This document shows, piece by piece, positions 8,228-33,700 of a stretch of DNA of 64,000 bases. Each line of letters starts with the position of its first letter. Within the stretch, counting starts at the first letter, position 1. Where the stretch lies: positions 2,418,001-2,482,000 of the forward strand of contig QEYB01001046.1 of assembly GCA_017562135.1 (NCBI GenBank). Reading direction: 5' to 3'. The notes beneath the pieces are model-generated. The model ran no database searches. It worked only from the letters and a program-made list of their open reading frames with translations, and was not told where the DNA came from. The translations under genes were made by a program, and so were the position numbers. The stretch comes from Dipylidium caninum (lineage: Eukaryota; Platyhelminthes; Cestoda; Cyclophyllidea; Dipylidiidae).

Positions 8228-11200
8228 CCGTCAGAGCCCCGAGTTTACGACGTCCCCCTGAGAATAGGGAAAGATCTTGTAATATAGTGCATTTTCTTTG
8301 CCTATTGTTATTTTTCTGATGTTGCTGGTGTTCGTGTGGGGTGCCGATATACTGGCGCGGTTTCGTATGGTTAACGCATTTTTGTTGTGGGCCATATTAG
8401 CGGTCTCATTATGGGAAGTGAGTCGACTTCTATTCCATCGCGTTTTGCCATTCGTATTTTTTATGTGAGCTTTTTTGAGTTGACGTTTTTTTGTCTGCGG
8501 GCGGCTACTTTATGGACGCGATACGAATGGGCTGCTCTTTAATGTACCAATTCGGTTATTCTGGCTGCAGGTATTCGTTATTCGATTTCGCCTTCGTGTT
8601 GATGTTTTGAGTGTTCTCGCCGAGTTATTGCAAGTCATCTGCATAGATGTCGCGAACTCGGATGGCGAAAACAATTAGTCGTGAATCTAAACGGGTTACG
8701 TGGCCTAGAATGACGCTACCCAAAACATTAAAACAATGTTTTTTGATGTTTTGTTTCGTCAAAATTCGTGGGTATAAAGCCTGAAAATGACTAATTATTG
8801 TATTTCGCATGAGCACGTGTGCAGTAAACGCCCGCGAAGACCCCACCTCATACGCATTAGGTCTTGTCATACCTATGTGAGCTGTGTTGAATAATGATAA
8901 CCACTTGACACAAAACCGTTAGATTGGGAGGTGAAAAAGTAGCGCCTCAAAGCGCCATTGTTTACAGCTTAGAACCCATGCCGCTGACCGGTTTGGGGAG
9001 CTTTCACGTTATCTGACAGAACGCTTGACCGCTCATTTGGACGCGAGGGGAAAGGCGTCATGTGACAAACATCTAGACATGTTGGCATATAGTTGGGTTA
9101 TGTGGGTAAGGTCACCCTTAACCGCCTTCTCCCCGCACTTTTGCCTTGTAGTTGGCCATCTCAGTGGGGAGAAAATCCTGCAATGTTTTATTGGTTAAAG
9201 TGACAGATACCTCACATTTTGCGGTCATTTCATTAAGCAGTACCTACTTTTTCCCTTGTGGACGAGGTTGTTGGCCAGAAGAGTGAGTAGGTAGCCTTAT
9301 AGGGAAAACGGTACTGTAAAAAATACACACACTCCTGACAATCTAAATGTTCACATTAGTCAATCGCAGTGCCTTGCGTTATAGACAAAAGTTGTGGCTC
9401 ATTTTATGCCCTCCTGTGCCCACTTCTAACATACCTTAACTCCTTTCAGTTCATGGGACTTTTTAATAATTGCATTGAAACGTTGGCCGCACTTTCCATT
9501 TTGTAGTTTGTTCACTTGGACCCTTCACAGGTATTAATATTGAGTTGGTCAACATCACCATCGAGATTGACAAGTTATGAGTAGTCATTTGCTGTGCAAA
9601 TAAACCTACTTGACTTGAGTGGAAATGGTGGTTGATGAGCACGTGGAATAAATAACGGTATGAATTCGGGTATTTGGAACACCATGGGGCATTGGGGAGA
9701 CACTTTGTGCTGGTACTCGAGCTAAAACACCGGGAGTACTGCCTAAAACCACCGGTTGTGTTCGCACATTTCCCATTGAAACCCACAATACTCAAGGTAC
9801 CTCGCCCGTCATCCATCAATTCTTGCTCATCGAAAACCTATCCCACCGACCAGTGCTGGGGTACTCTACGCAATCGTGCAATGGTGCTTTCTTATTAGAA
9901 AATTGTCTATCAACGCAAGTCAACATTTGATTGATTTCAATAATATCAATTCCATGTACCTCAATCATTAGGTGGGTTTCCTAACCTCACGAGTGCACTT
10001 CTACACCAGTAAATCATTGCACGGAAGGAGCCATTAACACACACACACACTTCCTCTCTCTTACTGAAGTACGGAATTTATAGGAATCGCCTTACAAGGC
10101 GCGAATTATTAACGTTTTTTGCTAGCTTTCAATTGCGGATGCGCTTCATCTGCGCATGTGTGCCATGCGTGCAGGCGAATGTCAGGCGTTTGAAAGGCAT
10201 TTGCGCCACGTCAGTACACCAACTTCGCGACATTGTTCAAATGCCAACAATCATCTCGAATCTGCTTGTGAGCTGCGTTTCTAAGGTACGCATGATAAAA
10301 TCGCCCCTCTTCTACCAAGTGTGTGCTCTGTGCCGCAACCTGTCGCTCGCTGGCGTTCACGCATCCGCGTCTCTCAGTCATCCCCTCCGCAATCGTGCCA
10401 AGAGAAACCGCCGTTATGTCCTAGCCGTTGGCGGACAGGCGACGACACTTCAACCCGGTGGCGAAGTGTATCTCTTCCCCACCTTTGAATTTATTAACAA
10501 CGTTTTTATACCTGTCCTGAGTTCTCCAAAGAGCTTTGCTCAGTAATTATTTTGAAACATGAAAACACATTGATTAAAGTGTGAATTTTATTAAAGGGAA
10601 CTCCTACCTCCATTTTATGTATGTACAAAAGCCTATTTTGGAAGTAAGTAATGCAGACTACGTTATAAGTGTAATAAAATATAAAGTAAAACGAAATCAC
10701 TAATGCTTTTGTAAGAGAAGACTGCTCATTCTTTGAGAATATTCGCAGAATGGATTGGGGTAAAAAACCTTAGTCGGATTATACGTTCAATGCGTATCAC
10801 AACGCTTTGGCTGAGAAACCGTAGCACTAGGGTAGAAAGTGAATAAACTCCGAAGTCGAAGCGTGTTCTAAACCGCTTGTCATATCAATCGCCGACAGTC
10901 CCAGGAGCGGATTTACGCCAAAATCCGACACGCTCAAAGCGAAGCTGGATCCTATTAACGCGAATTCGGCCCGTCAAGTGACACCTGGCGATTAATGGGC
11001 AAACTAAATCCGCTCGACGATAATTGCTAACCAGCAGCGGGCTCCCTCCTTGCGCGCCCAGAGGAGGCGAATCCATAAATGGAACGGCCGGCAGATTTCA
11101 ACTAAAAGCACCCACACTGAGAACCAACCGACCCCATGCCCACCTAAAAGCACGAAAACTGCTACCCCCGCATGCAACAGCAACACCCGGACTTCAGAGC

Positions 11201-11757
11201 TCATCGGATCGCCGGCGCGGCAAATCACGCTATCCCGTCTGGAACAAAGGCTGCGTTTACCATGGCCAGGCCGCCACCGAAGCACTAAACCTAAGGCAAG
11301 TACCAAGACAAGGCGCTCGGCCCCTATTGCTGGCAAACCTAAGGCTACTCAACCCTATCTTTTGTCATCAGCTTTGCATTGGCATGTTGCTCCACCCCGC
11401 AAGATGCGACCACCACCAGGCGCCGCCAAGCCTACGAGAGGCTACTCTCGCGGTAAATACCCGCACCGGAAAGGGACTCATCCACACGACCAGTCCAACG
11501 AAACTAGACCTCGAAAGTACATGACAGTGTAACCAGCGCAGGCAGGGGCCGGTGCGCCGAATAACTCACTAGCCCACACCAATGACCGAGTAAAAAAGAT
11601 CCACATCTGAAACCTGTACACACAAGCTGGCCAACGACCCCAAACGCGACATCCCAGCCGACTGCACGCACACTTCAGGCCGTAGCAACCGGTTCACTAC
11701 TCGACAGGCGCGTTGCAATAAGTCCCCATTGCTACACAAACCTCGAAAAAAATGCAG
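8228..11757. other. Region between the two CNBP-like genes, no supported gene
   Basis: I see open frames such as 10133-10546 (+, 137 codons) and two overlapping frames at 11024-11532 (+). The latter lie in a stretch whose plus strand is strongly A+C-rich, which suppresses stop codons, so they are probably chance. The 3' UTR of the small CNBP-like gene and the terminator of the minus-strand CNBP gene fall at the two ends. Confidence 0.5.
10037..10050. repeat. Short (AC)7 microsatellite
   Basis: Seven AC units followed by a CT-rich stretch, in non-coding sequence. Confidence 0.8.
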
Positions 11758-11763
11758 TTTATT
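11758..11763 (-). promoter_or_regulatory. Polyadenylation signal AATAAA for the five-knuckle CNBP gene
   Basis: Reads AATAAA on the minus strand, 38 bases beyond the stop codon of the CNBP gene at 11802. Confidence 0.75.
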
Positions 11764-11801
11764 ATGTTACGGCTTCAACAACACTCACTATGCAAAAGAC
11801 A

Positions 11802-12508
11802 TCATGCGTTACACTGATTGGCAATATGTCCATATCCCTTGCACTTGTAACACATGGGACCTTCACCACTTTGTGTACATTCACGGGAAATATGACCAAA
11901 GCCACGGCATCGGTAGCACTGCATTTTATCTTTTCCGCCACCACCTTGCGGGCAATCCCGCGAGATGTGGCCTTCCTCACCACAATTGTAGCAGTTACGA
12001 CCGCCACCACCGCCGCCGCCATTGTTCTGATTTCTCAGAGCAGTACAATGACGCGCGATGTGGCCAGGCTCTCCGCAATTGAAGCATCCATCTGCAGCAA
12101 CAAAAACACCTCAGTCAACAAAAAGGTCCCATTCGACAAGATCGTGCACACAACCCTCGTACGGTCTTCAGCACTTGAAGGGCAATGGGCGCGTAACTTG
12201 CCAAAATTTTGAACACAAAACGATCTAACCACAACGATCCGCCGCCACCGGCAAGCCAGTCAGGAAGGATCGAAAAAACTAATGCGTCAATTCGTTCAGC
12301 ACCTGGACCGCATAACAGGTCCAATCTTACCCTGGTAGCTGCCTCCGCCGCCACCACCACCATAGCCTCCATAACCGCCGCCATAGCCACCACTAAAACC
12401 ACGTCGAACACCTCCACGACTGCGGCCACCAGCACCGCCCTGAGGGCAATCACGAGCAAAATGACCGGGCTCTCCACATGTGTAACAAGTAGAATCGCGA
12501 TCTCCCAT
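11802..12508 (-). CDS. CNBP: CNBP homologue with five CCHC zinc knuckles (two exons)
   Basis: A cellular nucleic-acid-binding protein, an RNA and ssDNA binder that promotes translation of selected mRNAs. Minus-strand exons are 12508-12331 and 12091-11802 (intron 239 nt, phase 1), giving 155 residues. Five knuckles are visible: [56 protein letters not shown] and [14 protein letters not shown]. Between knuckles 1 and 2 lies a long glycine- and arginine-rich linker ([14 protein letters not shown] then GGYGG repeats), as in vertebrate CNBP. A second glycine run separates knuckles 2 and 3. An in-frame upstream ATG at 12613 exists, but its extra residues do not look like CNBP. The C-terminus ends two residues after the last knuckle, as usual. 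Confidence 0.93.
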
Positions 12509-13188
12509 TCCGCTCAACACGAAAACCAGGAGCCAAGATGTCTGTGCAAGGACGGAAGTGGCGTCCCGGAAGGAATAAAACAAAATCCTATTGAGTTCAT
12601 AAGCAAATGACACAATGTTAAAATCGTGATTTCACAAATAGAATTATTTAAAAAATATTTATTGTGTGCAAAATAAACATTTTTGAGACGTTATGCATTT
12701 AAATGTTGTTTACTAACCTCGCGAGAAATCTTTTTCAACTACAGACCAACATATCTTTCTAAAAATTTTTAAAAGATAGTAATAGGGGCCGACACACCGA
12801 AAAGTCGTTAACGATCACGTCTGCAAATTCGATATGGATAGAGTTGGGTAAAAACAGTCCACTATCAATCAAGTAATCAAGCGCAATAAAAACCCTCCAT
12901 GACCCAATGGTTAAGAAGTACAAAGCCGGTCGCAACGTTTTATATAGTCCATACCTCAGAAGAAATGCAGGCTTACTTGGTTACTTAGTATCCCAATAAT
13001 ATTTCAAATGCTTGAAATTGCACTTCACAAGCAACTTATTCATTTGTCTAAATCTACCGCGTATCAAGCTTTTATATATCGCCTAAAAATATTTATCATA
13101 GACTGCGTCAAGGTTGCCACGACCCCAGCAATTGGTTGAATATCGTGGGTTTTCTGTATCATTTTCTTAGACATCTGCCGCCGGGGTC
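12509..13188. other. Divergent intergenic region between CNBP (-) and ERK (+)
   Basis: A shared 5' region of two divergent genes. A pyrimidine-rich AG acceptor ends at 13170, 18 bases before the ERK start codon, so a 5'-UTR intron or trans-splice site is likely there. Otherwise AT-rich with no gene seen. Confidence 0.5.
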
Positions 13189-27055
<13,867 letters not shown>

Positions 27056-30000
27056 TCGTCGTAACCAGTGCGAAGCGCAAAGATAATTAACTCCATGAGA
27101 CCTGATTTGACTCCTCTGGACTCTGCGCTCCTTCCCTGTCTTTAGCTTCCTTGCCACACCTTTTCTGCACACAGCCATCCCGTATGCTGAAAATGCAGAC
27201 CAACAAACAGCAAATCCTCAACTACCGACTAATCGCCCCCAGTACCCACAGATTGGAACTTATTTTAAAAGATATCGGCATGTAAATGCTTCCGATTTTT
27301 TTCTATTAGACAGAAAACCACCTTCTTTGCCTTATGTGGTTTGATAGTTAAGGTCCGGAAAAGGCGCCAGGGGGTCAATTAAGTAATAAAAAAGCATTTC
27401 ATTAAAGACCTGGATTTTTGGAGTACATTTAAGACAGGGTAATTGGCTTCCATTCAGACTTTTCAGCTGCTGCTGCCATGGAATCAATTTGTTTGATGTG
27501 TCTTAGAGCCAATCGAGATTTTGATCACCAGTTACTACTCATATTTCACATTTTACTGCCACTGAGGGCATATAGGGGTGAGACTATTTATGCGCTCAAA
27601 GGTCCTACTTCACTGCCGACTCGTCATCAATATTCAGGCATAGCAATGGCTCCCGCTTTCCAGCCCAGCCCCGCTAATTCTCGTGCCCAGACAGTTTGGT
27701 TCTGGAATCCAGCCATATTTCCACCCTTGATATCCATGCCATAGTTTAGAGGAAGTTGGTCTCTCTTCTACATATCTTTTATTCTCTCATTTCACGTCTT
27801 TCAGACTCGTTTAGGATGGTGTGAGTGTAATAATGAAAGGAGCATCAAAACTAAAATTTTTCTGAGATTCTATGGTGTTGGTGGCTCCAGCCGGGCCCTT
27901 TTCTGCTTCCATTTGTGTGGTTTCTGTCTCACGGAACTAAAGGTTTAAGAGTCTTCTACCACAACCCTATCACGCGGTACCAGTCGCGAGGTAGACTCCT
28001 ATACTCATGCTGAATCATACGAAATGAATTGAACCGCCACCCCGGACGAGGCTCCGATGAGCTAGCTAGAAATCTGACAACGGAGAGGCAGGGCGAAAAC
28101 CCTCATCTCTGAATCAATCTTCCTGCTTGGGAACTGTTTTCGAAGAGTCTCTTGGCATCAACCGCTTATTTCGAGTGAAAATTTAATTGAAATCATACGC
28201 AGTCCCATGCGTCGCAGTACACGGAGGATTATCGGGGTGCAAGGACGGCCGAACATAATAGAAGAGATTGCTCTTCCCAAAGTGTAGCCTCCTCCCACTT
28301 GGCAAAGTTTATGCCCTTCCTCAACACGAGGCTGACCAACATTGCCCTTGATTGTATGCAGTCAAGGCGTCGGTGCGGAATTACGAGTTTTTACAGCTTC
28401 GTGAGATTGTTTACTTCATTTACTTCTAAAACGAGAGTACCCTGGTAGTCGTTGGAGCCCGGAACAGTTCCACTCGCGCGTTTGATGCGTCAAATGAAGA
28501 AAAGAGACACAAGCGTGCAAACAAATATGTGTCATTGACTGGACTTGTAAACGTCTCAAGTAATGCCGAAAATAGAATAATTGAGTGGTCCAGCCACCGC
28601 TACAGTGATTGGAGACAAAAACACTGCTCTATGTCCTGATTAGACATCTAATGGTATGCTCAGAGGTTCTAAGTGTTGGGAGCGCCACAGACGATTGGAA
28701 TACCTTCTGTATCACGTAATACCACTTTCGACTGTCTGATAATTCTAACTTGTTCCACAATGTCAGTACAGTGGCTTGCCTAAAAGGCTTAATGTTGTCT
28801 GTTGTAAAGTGGAAAATGATATGTTTAACTAGTTGAAATGATGTGTTTAGCGCCCCTTAAAATTTTCGTGTTAATCTTTGCTCAACTAATCATGTTATTT
28901 ATTAGGCAGGACGCACCTCAGTTGTAATTGCATCCCTCAAAGATTAGAGGTGATGTCAGGGCTCCATTCCATTGGCATATGGAGCCACCCAAGACTGACT
29001 TGAGCACGCGAATTGAGGTGCTTTTAGAGGACGATGACACCATCCGGGCCCGTAACTTGACGAATGACGTGTGTGATGCCCGTCTTACCTTAGATTGTAA
29101 AGGGGTACTTATCATGAGATCTAAATGCGGATATTGCTTGGGAAAAGTGCCGAATTACCTTATTCTCAGTGTATCAGTAAAAGCACTCGTGCCTTAAATA
29201 TATGTGTGAAGTGAGAAACAAACATTTATGGAACTCAGCGACAGCGCCATGACGGGAAGAGCAAGGCCATTTGAAAAAGATTACTGGTTACAGATCATTC
29301 GGCTGCGTTAAACAATACATGAACTATTTCTGATAGAAAATGCTCAGACAGGAGAATCAGTTATGAGCGGCGGATTTTAGCCAGATTGGCTTAACCGAGA
29401 GGTTTAAGAGACACAGCTCTGTGTTCAATATTTGCACACCATCTGGCAAGCAAAATTGAAGGATATTTTTAGAACTGATATAGTCGGTTGGACTATGCTT
29501 ATTATTACCGAGTTTCCTTGCAAATCGAGCATGTCTTCATGATACTTCGCAAAATCCCACCTTCATAACTTGCATTCTTAAATGGTGGTGCGTGTTTACC
29601 ATTATGTAGGACCAGTTTCTTAGGTTCCTCGAATTACCTCGAGTATCAATTTAATGGGAAAGACGACGAAGTGGCTTCAAAAGTTCGGGAGTTCCGCTAT
29701 CGGCTGCAAAGCCGTGTTAATACAGATTTCGCTCTGTTCTTGCTACGTCCCTGGAAGGCAGAACATAGCGAAACCATAGGGGGTGGGAGGCTCCAGAGAT
29801 TGTTCTTTGAAAATGCTAAAGGAAAAGAATTATGTATCTAGTTATCGTAGATGAAACAAATATAATTGGGCCGTTAAGAATAGTGTCTACATATCTCTAA
29901 TTACCTTTATTTAGACGAGGGCCTTGATGTTACAACGTAACCTTCAGTCAAAGTCAACAATATCAAATGGATATTATGTTCTACGCCTTGCACACGCACC

Positions 30001-30730
30001 ATCATTTTTAAATGTGTTGCCTTTGCTAGTATGGGCCATTAGCGGCTGTTATGCATAGGTCGATGGTGCAAACCACTAATACTTTTCTGTACTGGGATGG
30101 GGTATACTCAATTATTGGTCGCATGCACTTTTAGCCTGTGACCTTAACACATACAAATAAATCGGAATCAACTGTGAATAGTTTATACAAATACCGAATA
30201 CTTTGAGGGGCCTCTAAGGCTGACATGGCTCCCTGGTCACATTATCATGAAACTGAACTAAAAAACTTAGCAAAAACGTGAAGATGCTGAAGGTTACGAA
30301 ATTTATGTAGTAGCCTCACTTGCATCTCGTTTGCGAAGGTATCGATTGTCCATTTGTATGTACATTGCAGGAATGATTCTCAGGGTAGCATATAAATGTA
30401 AGTCCCGCAGCACCTTTCACAATTAAGGTGGAGAAACGTGTTTAGTCTATATTAATGGGCAAAATTCCGGCGTCACAACTCACTGTAAACCATTAAAATG
30501 CCTGCATTAAATTACCATTAAAATAATTAAAAAATTTAACAGAATTAATTTTGTCGACGTAACTGTTGCTGCAGTACAGCGTTCAAACAATCTTGCCTTA
30601 GGTTTTGTTTAAATGCTTTGCGCAATTTAGTGACACGAGCGCGGACGGACGAAATTAAGATTTGCATCTCTCGTTGTCGTTGCACCGGGAGTTCCATAGT
30701 GTCGTCTAATCTTTTAGCGTCTGAGAACCA
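27056..30730. other. ERK 3' UTR and intergenic region
   Basis: No supported gene. One open frame at 28928-29197 (+, 89 codons) contains an acidic stretch (STRIEVLLEDDDTIRARN) that looks protein-like and follows a TTATTAG acceptor-like site at about 28904, but I do not recognise it and no partner exon was found. The rest is mixed-composition sequence with no clear repeats. Confidence 0.45.
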
Positions 30731-33700
30731 ATGCCCAAATCAAAGAATAACGTAGAAGAAAACGTGAAGCCTAAGCTGACTCCCAAGAAGGCCCAATCAC
30801 CAAAGTCAAACAAGATCAGTCCTCCTAGTTCTCACAAAAAGAATTCAGATTTAGTTTCCTACAAGATACGACTGTTGGACAGCGAACAAACGCCGCTCGA
30901 CATCTCTATCTCGGTACTCTTACATTTTTTCAACTATTTTTTAGAGACATGATGAAGGCCAGACATTATTCAACAAAGTTTGTGATGAATTAGGGGGGAT
31001 AATTGAAAGGGACTACTTTGGTCTCCGATACATGGACAAAAATAACCAACGGGTAGGTTTTCAGGTAGACGTTTAACTTGAGTGACAGCAATGGCTTGAC
31101 CTCGGTCGAAGTGTCCGGAAACAATTAGTCGGAGCTCATTCCACTGCTCTGAGCTTCCGTGTTAAGCATTATCCCGGGAACCCAATCACTGACTTTCATC
31201 AAGAAATATCTCAGTGAGTCAAACAGTACTTTGTTAGCTCATTTTGATTTTGCAATCTGTTTATCTTTCTGTACCATTTTTCAACTGTTGGTTTTACTCT
31301 TAAGCCCTGCATCTCCGTATAACTGGTTATCACTCTTATACCATCTATGAAGAAACTTTTTGCCCGTTTAGGTATCTTCTCTATCTTCAAATTCGCCGCG
31401 ACTTGGTGCAGGGACGCTTACTCTGCCCTTTAAATGAACTTTATACTATTGGAGCTTTAATCTTACAATGTAAGTGCTAACAAACGCATATATATTTCAT
31501 GTAAAATCACGATTTCATCGAATCAAGTCTTCTTTTAAGCGGAATATGGTGATGCTCCAGGCGACAGCGAATCAAACGACTTGGGTGGTTCTGCGTCTTC
31601 GGAGGAAGATTACAGGTCGTATTTCAAGAATTTCAAAGTTGTATTTAATCAAACTAAGAAAATCGAATCGGAAATAATAAACCGACATAAGACCTATCGG
31701 TGAGTGTTAATCTGGTCACTTGATACCTACTATTCTTGTTCTAATTGCCCTTCCTCCTCAGTGGTCTCACTGCCAGAGACGCTGAAGTTGAGGTAATCAA
31801 GCGTGCTTCAAAATTGCCGACATATGGAGTAGATCCCTTCCCAGTCAGGGTATGGCTTTCAATTCAATTTGACTGCACAGTCATACCCCATTGCCCTGTT
31901 CATTCATGTCATCTTTATCGCGTTTGCTGTAGATTTTAAAAAAGGAGAAGACAACGAAGATGGGAGATTCTGTAAGTATGAAAAGCGCGGCTACGGGCGA
32001 CGCAAATGCCAATTCCACATTGGAGGGTGCTCATCAAGATGATCAATCGCATAAGACCGCTCCTGTTAACTCATCAGGTTCTGTCTACCTCGGTCTGCGT
32101 CACACTGGTCTCACTACCTATGTTGGTCTTCAACCCAGCGAAAACTTGGAATGGTATGCTCTCAGCCTCCTCATTGTTGAATTCACGATTTGTCTTTCCA
32201 ATTAGTAATTTGTTCTTGCTACTTTATCTAATTTACCATTTGTTCATTTTTGTGCTGCATGGTTTACTCGAACTCTAATGGCGGTTTCCCCGAGTTCTCA
32301 ACCCACCTAATGATTTTTAAGTAAGAAACGTCGTGAATTTTCTTCTTGTCTAATGAATATTCCCTCATCAATATTTGGATGAAAGGAAATAACACCGAAA
32401 CTACTCATTTTGTCATTTTGTAGTGGATCGTGTGTTGTAATTTTTCGTAACCTAATTTACTTCCCTATTTTCCTAACTATCAAAGATGGTTCTAATCAAC
32501 GTTATCCTAATGTAATGTCCTTTGCTTGATGGAGGCTTCTCACAATTTTATCGACACAATCCCTAGTTAAAAATCTGTGTTCTAACCCCAGTAATAACCT
32601 GTTTCTAGTTATTTTCGCCAAACTTACTCTCGTCCTTCCTCGTTTGCATCATGTTTTTTCGGCTTCATCTTCAAATAGGCCGTGGGAATAATGTTTGAAA
32701 ACTTCTAAACGGGGACACCAAGAATGATGTCTTGTCTGTGATGGGTTGCAAGATCGAAAATATTTGTTGTAGATACGTGTGTTTGTTTGCCTACAATATC
32801 ATTCTGTCACCGTCTATCCGCTTGGGTGTCTCTTTTATTATTAGTCAATCCGGATCACAAATCTTCATTGGACCCAAACATACGCAGACTTATTCTTGGT
32901 AAGGTGCCATTGTTTCGCCCATTCCTCTTTCATCCTACTTCATTTCGCTGTCCTTCCAAATCCGTTTGTTATGACTCCTCCTTATTTATCTAATGAGGCA
33001 CAACTAGTTTTTAACTTGTAACCCCTCCTCCGACCTTTCAGTTACCTACAGAAGTATTGAATCTATTTTCTCTTCCTTTTGTGGTCTTTCAGTTTCCAAT
33101 CTTGCTTAACAGCAAATGTATTTAAGCTGGCTTTTGCTTGGCTTTTGTTTGTGGCCTATACTACCTTTGGTTAAAAATTTTACGGATTGTTGTTAAAGAT
33201 TCACAGCTTGTATGATACTTTTAACCGTCCATCAACCATCCTTTTGGGTAAGCGCACACATCAGTGTACTGAATCATTGTGGGGAAGAATGCGCTTTGAG
33301 GGCTACAAGTATGCCATAATCCCTCTCCGACTTCCTTATTGCCTTCATTCGTCTCTGGCCACCATCGGCACTGGCTCGGATCTTGTTTTCTAGTCTGAAT
33401 CATTCAGAAAATGGGCCTAAATATTTTTGTTGCCAACCCCTTCAGGGGTACGTGGTGCTACAGCCGCGAGGGAAAGCGGCAGGAAAGGGAGAGGCCCAAT
33501 TTTCATTGTACTTAACTGCTACTCTAACCTTTCCTTACATATCTTTATGATTTCGGGGAGTATTTTCGAGTTTGTACAGTCTGTTTACCATCTTGCTCCT
33601 TAAGAGGGTGTTCTAGGAGGAGTCCCAACATCGTACCCAACCCCTTATTTTTCCTTTCGTTCTCTTCTTCAGGGATTCCATCGAGCGTCTTGCCTGCGAC

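Noticed and set aside
28040..28075. Hammerhead-ribozyme-like string (CCGATGAG ... GAAA)
   Set aside because: The invariant core should be CTGATGAG; the T is replaced by C and no stem of useful length can be formed around it.
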